The notes under the pieces: model-generated
What the model was told of the DNA's origin: nothing
Databases searched by the model: none
Seen by the model: the letters and a program-made list of their open reading frames with translations, nothing else
Part shown: positions 8,433 through 16,370 of the stretch, piece by piece
Numbering within the stretch: the stretch's first letter is position 1
Layout: each line of letters starts with the position of its first letter
Translations under genes and position numbers: made by a program
Assembly (NCBI GenBank): GCA_025455685.1
Contig: JALOMB010000007.1
Span: 1 to 38,052, forward strand
DNA length: 38,052 bases
Direction: 5' to 3'
DNA from: Chitinophagales bacterium
Lineage (GTDB): Bacteria; Bacteroidota; Bacteroidia; Chitinophagales; JADJOU01

Positions 8433-9908
8433 ATGAATAAGGTAACTTTAGTAAGTAGTATTTTGATACTGAGCGCATTGATGTTTTCCTGCAAAAAAGG
8501 GTCAAAAGGCTCTGATGTGTCTTCATTGACTAGCATGAAATACAACGACGCTAAAAATGGAGGCTTCGAAGTAAACACAAAATATAAGGGTCAAGATGCT
8601 GCGCCAGGCATGGTCTTCATCCAAGGTGGGGCATACATGATGGGTCAAAAAGATCAGGATGTGATGTATGAATGGAATAATGTGCCTAGAAAAATGACTG
8701 TTAATTCTTTCTATATGGATGAGACAGAGGTTGCAAACGTTCATTATAGAGAGTATTTATTTTGGATTAATAGAGTTTTCGGAGAGTCTTTTCCTGAAGT
8801 ATATCGTAGAGCGCTACCTGATACTCTTGTTTGGCGAGATGAGTTAGCCTACAATGAACCATTGGTGGAGAATTACCTAAGACATCCTGCATATAACAAT
8901 TATCCTGTCGTAGGAGTTAGTTGGTTACAAGCTAATGATTTCTGTAAATGGAGATCGGATCGAGTCAACGAAGAGAAACTTGTAAAATTAGGAGCTATTA
9001 CTTCCATCCCAGATGACCAAGTAGATGAAAATAACTTTAATACAGAATCATACTTAGCTGGTAAATTTGAACCTGAAATGGGTAAGAAGCCATTTAAAAC
9101 GCCTACTAAAGAAGATAGACCTGTACGTCTAGAAGATGGTGTGCTTCAGCCTTCATTTAGACTTCCTACTGAGTCTGAGTGGGAATATGCTGCATACTCA
9201 CTCATTGGAAATCAACCTTATAAAGATGAAGAGCGTTTCACGGACCAAAATATTTATCCATGGAAAGGATTTAGTATGAGATATCCGAAAACTGGTAAGG
9301 ATCAAGGTAGAATGCTAGCAAACTTTAAAAGAGGAAGAGGTGATAATATGGGTATTGCAGGTCATTTAAATGACAATGCAGCTGTAACTGCAGAAGTAAA
9401 ATCTTATTATCCAAATGATTTCGGATTGTATAATATGGCAGGCAATGTAAACGAGTGGGTCATGGATGTATATAGACCAATGAACTCCATAGATATGAAT
9501 GATTTTGCTGGCTTTAGAGGTAATGTTTATAAAACAAAGAAAACTACTGAAGACGGTGAAATTGAGGATGTCGATAGTTTAGGTCGTCTTAAATATAGAA
9601 CTGTTACAGAAGAAGAGGCGGGTTCAAGAAGAAACTACCGTTCTGCAGATGTTAGAAATTTCGTGGATCAAGACAAACAATCTGAAGTTGAATATAGATA
9701 TGGCGAAACTTCATTAATCAATGATCAATCTAGAGTATATAAAGGTGGATCTTGGAAAGACCGAGTATATTGGTTGAGTCCTGGTACGAGAAGACATCTT
9801 CAGGAGTACCAATCTACAGATGATATAGGATTCAGATGTGCTATGGATAGAATGGGAAGCCCAATTAGCAATAAAATACCTTCTGGCAATCACTTCAAAA
9901 AAAGATAA
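8433..9908 (+). CDS. gldJ: Gliding motility/T9SS lipoprotein GldJ
   Basis: GldJ is an outer-membrane-associated lipoprotein with a formylglycine-generating-enzyme (SUMF1) fold, required for gliding and for stability of the GldK/PorK component of T9SS. The 491-residue protein has a lipoprotein signal (lipobox LMFSC, Cys20). The SUMF1 domain begins at GMVFIQGGAYMMGQ (about residues 59-72), continues through FYMDETEVANVHYREY and YPVVGVSWLQANDFCKWRS, and ends with YKGGSWKD and DIGFRCA. KYNDAKNGGFEVN and DVMYEWNNVPRKM favour GldJ over the paralogue GldK. It is somewhat shorter than F. johnsoniae GldJ (from memory, about 560 residues). Its place beside porU/porV and before murF matches conserved synteny. 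Confidence 0.9.
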   Translation: MNKVTLVSSILILSALMFSCKKGSKGSDVSSLTSMKYNDAKNGGFEVNTKYKGQDAAPGMVFIQGGAYMMGQKDQDVMYEWNNVPRKMTVNSFYMDETEVANVHYREYLFWINRVFGESFPEVYRRALPDTLVWRDELAYNEPLVENYLRHPAYNNYPVVGVSWLQANDFCKWRSDRVNEEKLVKLGAITSIPDDQVDENNFNTESYLAGKFEPEMGKKPFKTPTKEDRPVRLEDGVLQPSFRLPTESEWEYAAYSLIGNQPYKDEERFTDQNIYPWKGFSMRYPKTGKDQGRMLANFKRGRGDNMGIAGHLNDNAAVTAEVKSYYPNDFGLYNMAGNVNEWVMDVYRPMNSIDMNDFAGFRGNVYKTKKTTEDGEIEDVDSLGRLKYRTVTEEEAGSRRNYRSADVRNFVDQDKQSEVEYRYGETSLINDQSRVYKGGSWKDRVYWLSPGTRRHLQEYQSTDDIGFRCAMDRMGSPISNKIPSGNHFKKR

Positions 9909-9925
9909 TTAAATATCATATTCTT

Positions 9926-9957
9926 AAAAACCCTCTTTTTCCAAAGAGGGTTTTTTT
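9926..9957 (+). terminator. Rho-independent terminator after gldJ
   Basis: A perfect 8-base-pair stem, CCCTCTTT (9931-9938) with AAAGAGGG (9943-9950), encloses a TTCC loop. It is preceded by a run of A and followed by seven T residues, 18 bases after the gldJ stop. It would separate gldJ from the murF operon, whose ATG comes only 20 bases later, so murF needs a promoter here or is fed by read-through. Confidence 0.9.
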
Positions 9958-9976
9958 CGTTTTAGACATTTAGACT

Positions 9977-11257
9977 ATGCCCTCAATTCAAGCCCTTTAT
10001 GAAATCTATCAAGAAGCTAACGCACAAATAGCTATAGATACTAGGACTAACCTACAAGGTGCTTTGTTCTTTTGCATACGTGGTTCAAACTTCGATGCTC
10101 ATGAATTCATCGATTTAGCCCTTGAAAAAGGCGCTTATCGAGTCGTCATAGACGATGAACGCTATACACATAAACCCAATACTTTTCTCGTTGCCAATAC
10201 CCTAACGGCGCTTCAAGACTTAGCTAAGCATCATAGACTTAAGCTCAAAACGCCAATTTTAGCTATCACAGGAAGCAATGGGAAGACTACGACCAAAGAA
10301 CTCTTGCATCGTGTCGTATCTAAAAAATATCAGTGTCTTGCCACTGAAGGCAATTTAAACAATCATATAGGTATTCCACTAACTTTATTGAAGCTTAGAA
10401 ATCATCATGAGTTCGCTATAGTAGAAATGGGCGCAAACCACCAAAAAGAAATTGAGTCATACTGCACTTATACCCTGCCCGATTTGGGACTCATTACTAA
10501 TATAGGAAAAGCACATCTAGAGGGCTTCGGCGGTGAAGAGGGTGTCAGAAAAGGGAAAACGGAGTTGTTTGAATATTTGAAGTCAGCGCATAAACCTTAT
10601 TTTGTAAATTTAGATGACCCGAAACAACTGTCTTTTATTCGTGAAGACAGTCTTTTGTATTCTGGAAATGATCCAAAAAGTTTAGCTAGGGGTATTGTTA
10701 GCCTAGATAATACAGAAAAGCTTTTGGTTCAAATGACAGATGGCATCAGCATTCAAACGAATCTTACTGGCGCATATAATCTTCCTAATGTACTAGCAGC
10801 CGTGGCGTTAGGCCATTATTTAAACATCAATACAGTTGACATCGTCAAGGCTTTAGAAAATTATACCCCTCAAAATAATCGCTCTCAAATCGAAATCCAA
10901 GATGGTTATAAACTAATTTTAGATTGCTACAATGCTAATCCAGATAGTATGAAAGCGGCATTAGAAAATCTAAAGGCATTTAAGGAACCTAAAATAGCAG
11001 TATTAGGGGGCATGAAAGAACTCGGAGTTTACGAGGCAATAGAACATGAAAAAATAGTTGATATCGCTATCAGTTTGCCTAATATAACCTTAATACTTAT
11101 CGGACCTGAATTTAAACCATATCGCCAAAAAGCAAATGCGTATTTTGAACACATCTCAGACGCTAAGTCGTGGTGGCAGCATTTAGAAAAGGAAGGAAAG
11201 GTAATTTTGCTCAAAGGATCTAGGGGAAGTGGTCTAGAAAAGATTTTACATCCATGA
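9977..11257 (+). CDS. murF: UDP-N-acetylmuramoyl-tripeptide--D-alanyl-D-alanine ligase MurF
   Basis: MurF is the cytoplasmic ATP-dependent ligase that adds D-Ala-D-Ala to the UDP-MurNAc-tripeptide, the last step of the soluble peptidoglycan precursor pathway. The 426-residue length is normal. Mur ligase signatures are clear: the ATP loop AITGSNGKTTTKELL (about residues 96-110), EGNLNNHIGIPLTLL, the EMGANHQKEI segment, GLITNIGKAHLEGFG, the central domain, and the C-terminal ILDCYNANPDSMKAAL. It starts the overlapping four-gene operon with the sigma factor: its stop and the sigma ATG share ATGA at 11254-11257. murF following gldJ is a known Bacteroidota arrangement. Confidence 0.95.
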   Translation: MPSIQALYEIYQEANAQIAIDTRTNLQGALFFCIRGSNFDAHEFIDLALEKGAYRVVIDDERYTHKPNTFLVANTLTALQDLAKHHRLKLKTPILAITGSNGKTTTKELLHRVVSKKYQCLATEGNLNNHIGIPLTLLKLRNHHEFAIVEMGANHQKEIESYCTYTLPDLGLITNIGKAHLEGFGGEEGVRKGKTELFEYLKSAHKPYFVNLDDPKQLSFIREDSLLYSGNDPKSLARGIVSLDNTEKLLVQMTDGISIQTNLTGAYNLPNVLAAVALGHYLNINTVDIVKALENYTPQNNRSQIEIQDGYKLILDCYNANPDSMKAALENLKAFKEPKIAVLGGMKELGVYEAIEHEKIVDIAISLPNITLILIGPEFKPYRQKANAYFEHISDAKSWWQHLEKEGKVILLKGSRGSGLEKILHP

Positions 11258-11847
11258 AATACGATGAAAAAGAACTTATCTTAGCTTGTCGTGCTCATGA
11301 TCGAAGTGCACAGAAATATCTCTATGATTGCTACGCGCCTAAATTTTTCACAATTGCCTTACGCTATTGTCAAGATGAATATCAAGCTGAAGATGTACTT
11401 CAAGAGAGCTTTATCAGGATTTACACTTGTATTGATCAATTTGAGTTTATTGGTTCTTTTGAAGGTTGGATGAGACGAATCGTGGTCAATACTGCGTTAG
11501 AAGAATACAGAAAAAGGAATAAAAAACAAACCACTGCTTTAGATCAAATAGACTTTAGTTTAGTGACACAAGTATCCGAGACAATAGACCATGAATATTT
11601 GCTAAAAATCATACAATCTCTGCCTCCAGGATATCGACAAGTCTTCAATCTCTATATCATTGAAGGATACGCTCATAAAGAAATAGCCGATATGCTTGGC
11701 ATTTCAGAATCTACTTCAAAATCTCAACTCAATAGAGCGCGCAAAGCTATTATAGCTATTTGGCAAAAAATGCAACAAAATTGGATTTTTTTATGGCTCG
11801 GGGCAACTTTTATCACTTTTCTTTCATCTTATCCTTATAGACTATGA
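11254..11847 (+). CDS. ECF-type RNA polymerase sigma factor with a hydrophobic C-terminal tail
   Basis: An extracytoplasmic-function sigma-70 factor of 197 residues. Region 2 spans about residues 20-90 (QAEDVLQESFIRIY, then FEGWMRRIVVNTALEEYRK). Region 4 spans about 115-168 (LPPGYRQVFNLYIIEGYAHK, then the helix-turn-helix IADMLGISESTSKSQLNRAR). Region 3 is absent, as in ECF factors. The protein continues for about 27 residues past the usual end, with a hydrophobic stretch (residues 177-192, WIFLWLGATFITFL) that could be a membrane anchor. It overlaps murF by 4 bases and the next gene by 4 bases, so all three are probably translationally coupled. The next gene is the likely anti-sigma partner. 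The regulon is unknown; a link to T9SS control (as for P. gingivalis SigP) is only a guess. Confidence 0.9.
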   Translation: MKYDEKELILACRAHDRSAQKYLYDCYAPKFFTIALRYCQDEYQAEDVLQESFIRIYTCIDQFEFIGSFEGWMRRIVVNTALEEYRKRNKKQTTALDQIDFSLVTQVSETIDHEYLLKIIQSLPPGYRQVFNLYIIEGYAHKEIADMLGISESTSKSQLNRARKAIIAIWQKMQQNWIFLWLGATFITFLSSYPYRL

Positions 11848-13145
11848 ACGAATCGCAATTAAAAGATTTTTTTTCACCGCTCAAATTAGTACAAACTCCT
11901 GTAAGACCAGAAGTTTGGACTCATATCGAAAATAGACTCGAGCAAAAACGCCCAAAGAGTCCTTTTTGGTCCAATGAAAATTTACTTATTTTGTTTATAG
12001 GAATATTCGCTTTGGGTATCTCTTCATTTCTATTTACGTTGATTCAAGCTCCTATTTCAGTGCAGCAAATCTCAAAAAACACCTTAGAAATTCATACTGA
12101 TGATTCTAAATCTAACCCGTTGATAAATAATCCCAAGAATCTTATGGCTTTTCGGACATTTATATCTAATAAAGGGCAAGGTTTACCTTCAAATGAAACA
12201 GAAATAGAACTCAATCCCATATTTGAACACGAAGATATAACTGAAAAACAGGGTCATTTGAGCTATCAAGAAGATTTATCTCAAGAAAATGTAACCTTTG
12301 AAGACCCCATCGAAGACCCTTATCCAATTGCTTCGAATTCAATAAAAAATACGACCAAATATACACAAAACATTAATTTTATACATCAAGACGACAGCGT
12401 AGAGACTTATGTACTTATTTATGGAGAAAGCAATAAAGAGGGTCATAAAGGCATTGAAAACCAAACCAATAGCCAAGAACCACTAGTCAATAGAGACTTT
12501 AGAACCTTATACTATAAGAAAAAAGGGCTTTATCTTACGCCATATGTAGGTGGAAATATCGCACAAATCTACTATCCAAGCGACAATATTCAAAATTTTG
12601 GATCGTTTCAAGTGTTTTCGGGCAAAATTGGTTATCAACTTGGAATAAATCTCGGTTATGATTTGGGACTAGGAAATAGTATAGAGTCCGGATTAGGATT
12701 AAGTCAATATATAAACAGTATTAACTATCAAGGACCTGCTACTAAAAAAGAAGGTATCATGTATATTGATGCTTTTGAGACTAAGCTCTTGTATCGAAAA
12801 TCACTGGCTTTTCTTCCTAAAAATCTAGGCGTGCTCAGTGGTAAAATTGGTCTGAATTATAGCTCGATTTACTATTTGCAGATGAACTATACCTTAGCTG
12901 ACTTAATAGTTAATCAACAAAAATCATTTAACTATGATTTAAACAAACAAGTATATAACAATATTGAGTTGGGCGTATTGATGGGTTTGGATTATCTCAC
13001 GTATTTATCCCAAAAGATGGCCTTCTTTGTCGAAGTGATTTCCGGCTATCAAACAAATTATCAAAATTTCCCTAGTTTCAATGCCTATCAATCACCAAGA
13101 CAATTTCATACTAAATTTAATATGGGTATAAAATTTGAGTTTTGA
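11844..13145 (+). CDS. Anti-sigma-like transmembrane protein with a C-terminal outer membrane beta-barrel
   Basis: The 433-residue protein has three visible parts. Residues 1-46 form a short cytoplasmic head with PEVWTHIENRLEQK, a pattern (PxxxWxxIxxRL) common before the membrane segment of Bacteroidota anti-sigma-like proteins. Residues 47-67 (LLILFIGIFALGISSFLFTLI) are a single transmembrane helix. Residues 70-210 are polar and low in complexity. From about residue 213 (GLYLTPYVGGNIAQIYY) to the end there are repeated amphipathic strands ending in IKFEF, with a C-terminal Phe, as in small PorT/OmpA-like outer membrane barrels. Its position directly after an ECF factor supports an anti-sigma role. 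One polypeptide could thus touch both membranes; this is inference. Confidence 0.6.
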   Translation: MNESQLKDFFSPLKLVQTPVRPEVWTHIENRLEQKRPKSPFWSNENLLILFIGIFALGISSFLFTLIQAPISVQQISKNTLEIHTDDSKSNPLINNPKNLMAFRTFISNKGQGLPSNETEIELNPIFEHEDITEKQGHLSYQEDLSQENVTFEDPIEDPYPIASNSIKNTTKYTQNINFIHQDDSVETYVLIYGESNKEGHKGIENQTNSQEPLVNRDFRTLYYKKKGLYLTPYVGGNIAQIYYPSDNIQNFGSFQVFSGKIGYQLGINLGYDLGLGNSIESGLGLSQYINSINYQGPATKKEGIMYIDAFETKLLYRKSLAFLPKNLGVLSGKIGLNYSSIYYLQMNYTLADLIVNQQKSFNYDLNKQVYNNIELGVLMGLDYLTYLSQKMAFFVEVISGYQTNYQNFPSFNAYQSPRQFHTKFNMGIKFEF

Positions 13146-13918
13146 TCCATACCAAACACCTCAAATCTATTTTAGATAAATATTACGAGCAATACGCTAC
13201 TGAAGCATTTGTCGCGCAAGATCCTATATCCTTGTGTTATGACTACAAACATATACAAGATAGAGAAATAGTAGGATTCTTCGGATGTCTTTTTGCATGG
13301 GGGAATCGAAAAATCATCATTCAAAAGACTAAGGACTTACTCGATAGAATGGATAATGCGCCGTTTGATTTTATCTCTAACTACAGTGATAAACAAAGCA
13401 AATCATTTGATACCTTTAAACACAGAACTTTTACATCCATAGATATTACTAGTATTATTCAAGGGTTACAAGAACATTTTAAAAGTTTTGACAGCTTAGA
13501 GCAAGCCTTTTGGCAAGAAGACTTTAATCATGATATAGATATCGAAAGGCATCTAAACCATTTTTATCAATATTTTTTTAGTCTCATCGCTTTTCCAAAA
13601 AGAACTTATAAGCATATTTCATGTCCTGCCAAAAAATCTCAATCCAAACGAATGAGTATGTATTTGCGTTGGATGGTCAGAAAAGATATCGTAGATTTAG
13701 GTATTTTTCAGAACATTAGCCCTAGTCAACTGATCATCCCTTTGGATGTGCATGTACTCAAAACCGCCTACCATTTAAAAATCCTTGATGAAAAAGATAA
13801 AGCAAATTGGGCTTCAGCTAAAAAAATAACCGCTATACTACGTGAATTTGATGCAGAGGATCCTGTGAAATACGACTTTTCATTATTCGCTATGTCACAT
13901 GAGCATTTGTTTTCCTAA
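13142..13918 (+). CDS. TIGR02757 (DUF2400) family protein
   Basis: The 258-residue protein matches the TIGR02757/DUF2400 family in length and conserved blocks: DPISLCYDYKHIQDREIVGF near the N-terminus, FGCLFAWGNRKIIIQKT, the cluster KSQSKRMSMYLRWMVRK, then LGIFQNISPSQLIIPLDVHV, and VKYDFSLFAMSH at the end. The family is widespread in Bacteroidota and has no established biochemical role that I know of. The start is TTG, overlapping the TGA stop of the preceding gene as TTGA (13142-13145), which indicates translational coupling. No nearby ATG gives the conserved N-terminus. The stop is one base before the end of the convergent outer membrane gene. Confidence 0.85.
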   Translation: MIHTKHLKSILDKYYEQYATEAFVAQDPISLCYDYKHIQDREIVGFFGCLFAWGNRKIIIQKTKDLLDRMDNAPFDFISNYSDKQSKSFDTFKHRTFTSIDITSIIQGLQEHFKSFDSLEQAFWQEDFNHDIDIERHLNHFYQYFFSLIAFPKRTYKHISCPAKKSQSKRMSMYLRWMVRKDIVDLGIFQNISPSQLIIPLDVHVLKTAYHLKILDEKDKANWASAKKITAILREFDAEDPVKYDFSLFAMSHEHLFS

Positions 13919-13919
13919 A

Positions 13920-15773
13920 TTATTCAAAAGATAATACCCGAGTCCTAGATATATCAAGAGATTTAAACAAAAAAGGCAAGGTCGAAGTAATCACAAAAGC
14001 ATTTCTGCTTTGAAGTATTCCTGAAATATCATGAATCCTCCCGTATTGAAATTGAAATAAATTGAAAATTGTCGCATCATTCTTAAAGCCTATGCCAGCA
14101 AAGGCACTCAAAATTAAGGGCCGATCATCTACAAAATTCCCATAAGGCAAATTAGAAGCAATTTCACACATGACATGTGTGCTAAATCGAAATCCCAATA
14201 AAGACACAGGCCAATACAAGACAGGTTGAAATCTACCCGTAATTCTATTTTGACCTACTTGTTCGAAATTATTAATTCCATGAATACCATAATCTCTGGA
14301 TAAACGAATAAAATCAGAAGAATCTCGATTGATTCCTAAAGTATATCGCGTATTCAAAAATGTCCTTAATCGAAATTTTCCAAGCATAAAAAGTTTGGAA
14401 GCCATTACTAAATTAGCATCTATCAATCCATCTTCAAAATCACCTGCTACACTATAAGTCCCTACATTAAATGAGAAATTATAGTATCCACCATTGCTAT
14501 TATTATATTGAGCTAAAATAGAGCTGCCAAAATAATCTCTTGTGTTTAACTGATTAAATTCTTTGCCATAAATTAATTTAATGGAAATCCCTTCTGGTAA
14601 ATCTTCAATCCGTCCAAAGTTGTTTACCAAACGTGTCTGTCTAAATTTGATAAATGAAAAACCTAAGGATCCTAAAAAAAGATTTGAATTTCTATATTGT
14701 GGAGCATTATTGATATTGATTCCTGAGGTCTCAAAGAAATAACTATTGGCATATGAAGCACCTAAAATTATGGTATTAAGTTGGTTGTAGGTTCGCTTCA
14801 AGGGGAAAGCCTTGCTTAACCATACGTCAGTATTTATTTTTTTATAATTTATGGAATCTTTAAGACTTATCAACTCTTTTTGAATATTTTTGTATCTAGT
14901 AGCCACACCAAAAGCCCAAGTAATATCTGGTCTTGAATAATTTCTAGATAGCTCCATTCCTACTTCTCTTCTTAGTTGCCAATTTATGAATTCAGTTTGC
15001 AGATTTGTAAATGACGTTCCAAAAATATTTGGTATAATATATTGAATTTTAGTTCCAATTTTAGGGTCTAAGTTATTATTAAAATTTCGATTATACAAGC
15101 TCAAACGATGTGTAGTTCCAAAAATATTTATGTTTTCTAGACCAATTCCGATTTCATTGAACCCGAAGAAATCCACACCCAAATTATAAGGTAAATTGTC
15201 CTGGATATAATAAATCAAATCTATGGTATTGTCTTGATTTAACTTGATTACATACCTTACGTCACTAAAAATGCCAGATTCTCTGAGAAGCCTTTCATTC
15301 ATCATAGCTTTTTGGGCTGAGAAGTCTTCATTTTCTTTAAATAAAATAAATCTTTTTTTTAAAATTTCTGATTTAGTGACGACATGAAGTTTATTTATGA
15401 AATTTTCTATTTTATTTGGGGACATCATGGTATCATGTACACTATATCCCATAGGATAGAGCTGACGTATCTCGACTTTACGAATTATTTTGTCATTATA
15501 TCGATATAGTTCATTATACTTTTGTTCATCGGCTAAAATCTCGTTTTTGGAATTATCCGAATAAATATTTCTAAAAACCATTTTTTGGATTTCTCTTGTC
15601 ACGATATTTTTTCCCATGGTTTGATTTAACTCTTGATACGACATAGAGTCTCGCTTTTGCATGAGAATCAAATCATCTTGCTGTGCAGAGAGATGAAATC
15701 CTAAAAAAAGGAGAAATAAGACTAAAATATTTTTCCTATATTTGCTGAAAAATAAATATGAATAATTATCCAA
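13920..15773 (-). CDS. Omp85/ShlB-like outer membrane protein (POTRA plus beta-barrel)
   Basis: The 617-residue protein has a signal peptide (KYRKNILVLFLLFLGFHLSA), then a POTRA-like module around residues 90-190. FILFKENEDFSAQKAMMNER, then LLRESGIFSDVRYVIKL and TIDLIYYIQD, follows the POTRA pattern. The remaining 420 residues are amphipathic strands consistent with a 16-strand surface-antigen barrel, starting at NLGVDFFGFNEIGIGLEN and ending in RVLSFE. Such proteins insert or move other proteins across the outer membrane. It is not BamA, which has five POTRA repeats, and the client is unknown. The only workable start is TTG (15771-15773), overlapping the divergent LURP-one-like gene start by 16 bases. 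No partner gene is adjacent. Confidence 0.65.
   Translation of the reverse strand: MDNYSYLFFSKYRKNILVLFLLFLGFHLSAQQDDLILMQKRDSMSYQELNQTMGKNIVTREIQKMVFRNIYSDNSKNEILADEQKYNELYRYNDKIIRKVEIRQLYPMGYSVHDTMMSPNKIENFINKLHVVTKSEILKKRFILFKENEDFSAQKAMMNERLLRESGIFSDVRYVIKLNQDNTIDLIYYIQDNLPYNLGVDFFGFNEIGIGLENINIFGTTHRLSLYNRNFNNNLDPKIGTKIQYIIPNIFGTSFTNLQTEFINWQLRREVGMELSRNYSRPDITWAFGVATRYKNIQKELISLKDSINYKKINTDVWLSKAFPLKRTYNQLNTIILGASYANSYFFETSGININNAPQYRNSNLFLGSLGFSFIKFRQTRLVNNFGRIEDLPEGISIKLIYGKEFNQLNTRDYFGSSILAQYNNSNGGYYNFSFNVGTYSVAGDFEDGLIDANLVMASKLFMLGKFRLRTFLNTRYTLGINRDSSDFIRLSRDYGIHGINNFEQVGQNRITGRFQPVLYWPVSLLGFRFSTHVMCEIASNLPYGNFVDDRPLILSAFAGIGFKNDATIFNLFQFQYGRIHDISGILQSRNAFVITSTLPFLFKSLDISRTRVLSFE
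15737..15744 (+). promoter_or_regulatory. Candidate -7 promoter box for the LURP-one-like gene
   Basis: TATATTTG is a full TAnnTTTG match ending 13 bases before the ATG at 15758. This would give a 5' leader of only a few bases. It lies inside the signal-peptide codons of the divergent Omp85-like gene. Confidence 0.35.
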
Positions 15774-16351
15774 TTAGATTAGAATTTAAAATTTTTAGTT
15801 TACACAACAAAATTAATTTTTTTAATTCAAATGGAGTTGTTTTTTTACAATCTAAACAAGCATTATTTAAGCTAAAAGAAAACATTAAGATTTTTGAACC
15901 TGATACGGATAATATAAAGTTTGAAATTCAAGCAGATAGAGTTATTGATTTTAGTGCAGCCTATAATTTTATAGATGCCTCTGGGCAAGTTTTAGGAAAA
16001 ATAAAACGAAAAGGATTTGCATCAATTTGGCGAGCTACCTATGTAGTTTTTGACAAGTCAGATTCCCCAATCTTAGAGATCAAAGAAAAAAAACCATGGG
16101 TAAAAGTCCTCGATGGTATCCTAGGAGAAATACCTCTTATTGGTATGCTGCTAGCCATGTTAATTAATCCAGGCTATCTAATTATGGATAATAATGGAAA
16201 AGAATTTGGTAAAATTCTAAAAAAACGCTCTTTGTTTAGCAAGACTTTTTTGTTAGAAAAAAATCCAGAATCTCTTGAAATACTTCATATAGATGAAATG
16301 CTTTGGCTTTCTACGCTCATGATTAGTACCTTAGAGCGTGCTCGTGGATAG
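15758..16351 (+). CDS. LURP-one/tubby C-terminal-like (scramblase-type fold) protein
   Basis: The 197-residue protein has the look of the LURP-one-related/phospholipid-scramblase beta-barrel family. It contains short strands with the cues YNFIDASGQVLGKIKRKGF, SIWRATYVVFDKSDSPILEI and PGYLIMDNNGKEFGKILKK, plus a central hydrophobic segment (GEIPLIGMLLAMLINPGYLI) in the place of that fold's buried helix. There is no signal peptide, so a cytoplasmic or inner-membrane-associated protein is likely. Function in bacteria is unknown. It precedes lysS by 19 bases on the same strand and may be co-transcribed with it. Confidence 0.55.
   Translation: MNNYPIRLEFKIFSLHNKINFFNSNGVVFLQSKQALFKLKENIKIFEPDTDNIKFEIQADRVIDFSAAYNFIDASGQVLGKIKRKGFASIWRATYVVFDKSDSPILEIKEKKPWVKVLDGILGEIPLIGMLLAMLINPGYLIMDNNGKEFGKILKKRSLFSKTFLLEKNPESLEILHIDEMLWLSTLMISTLERARG
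15808..15815 (-). promoter_or_regulatory. Candidate -7 promoter box for the Omp85-like gene
   Basis: On the minus strand this reads TAATTTTG, a full TAnnTTTG match, 34 bases before the TTG start at 15773. It lies within the coding sequence of the divergent gene. No -33 element at normal spacing was found. Confidence 0.35.
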
Positions 16352-16370
16352 AACTTTATAAATTTAACTT

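Noticed and set aside
11254-11847. Naming the sigma factor SigP, the T9SS regulator
   Set aside because: Only general ECF features are visible, and no PorX/PorY gene is nearby to support the assignment.
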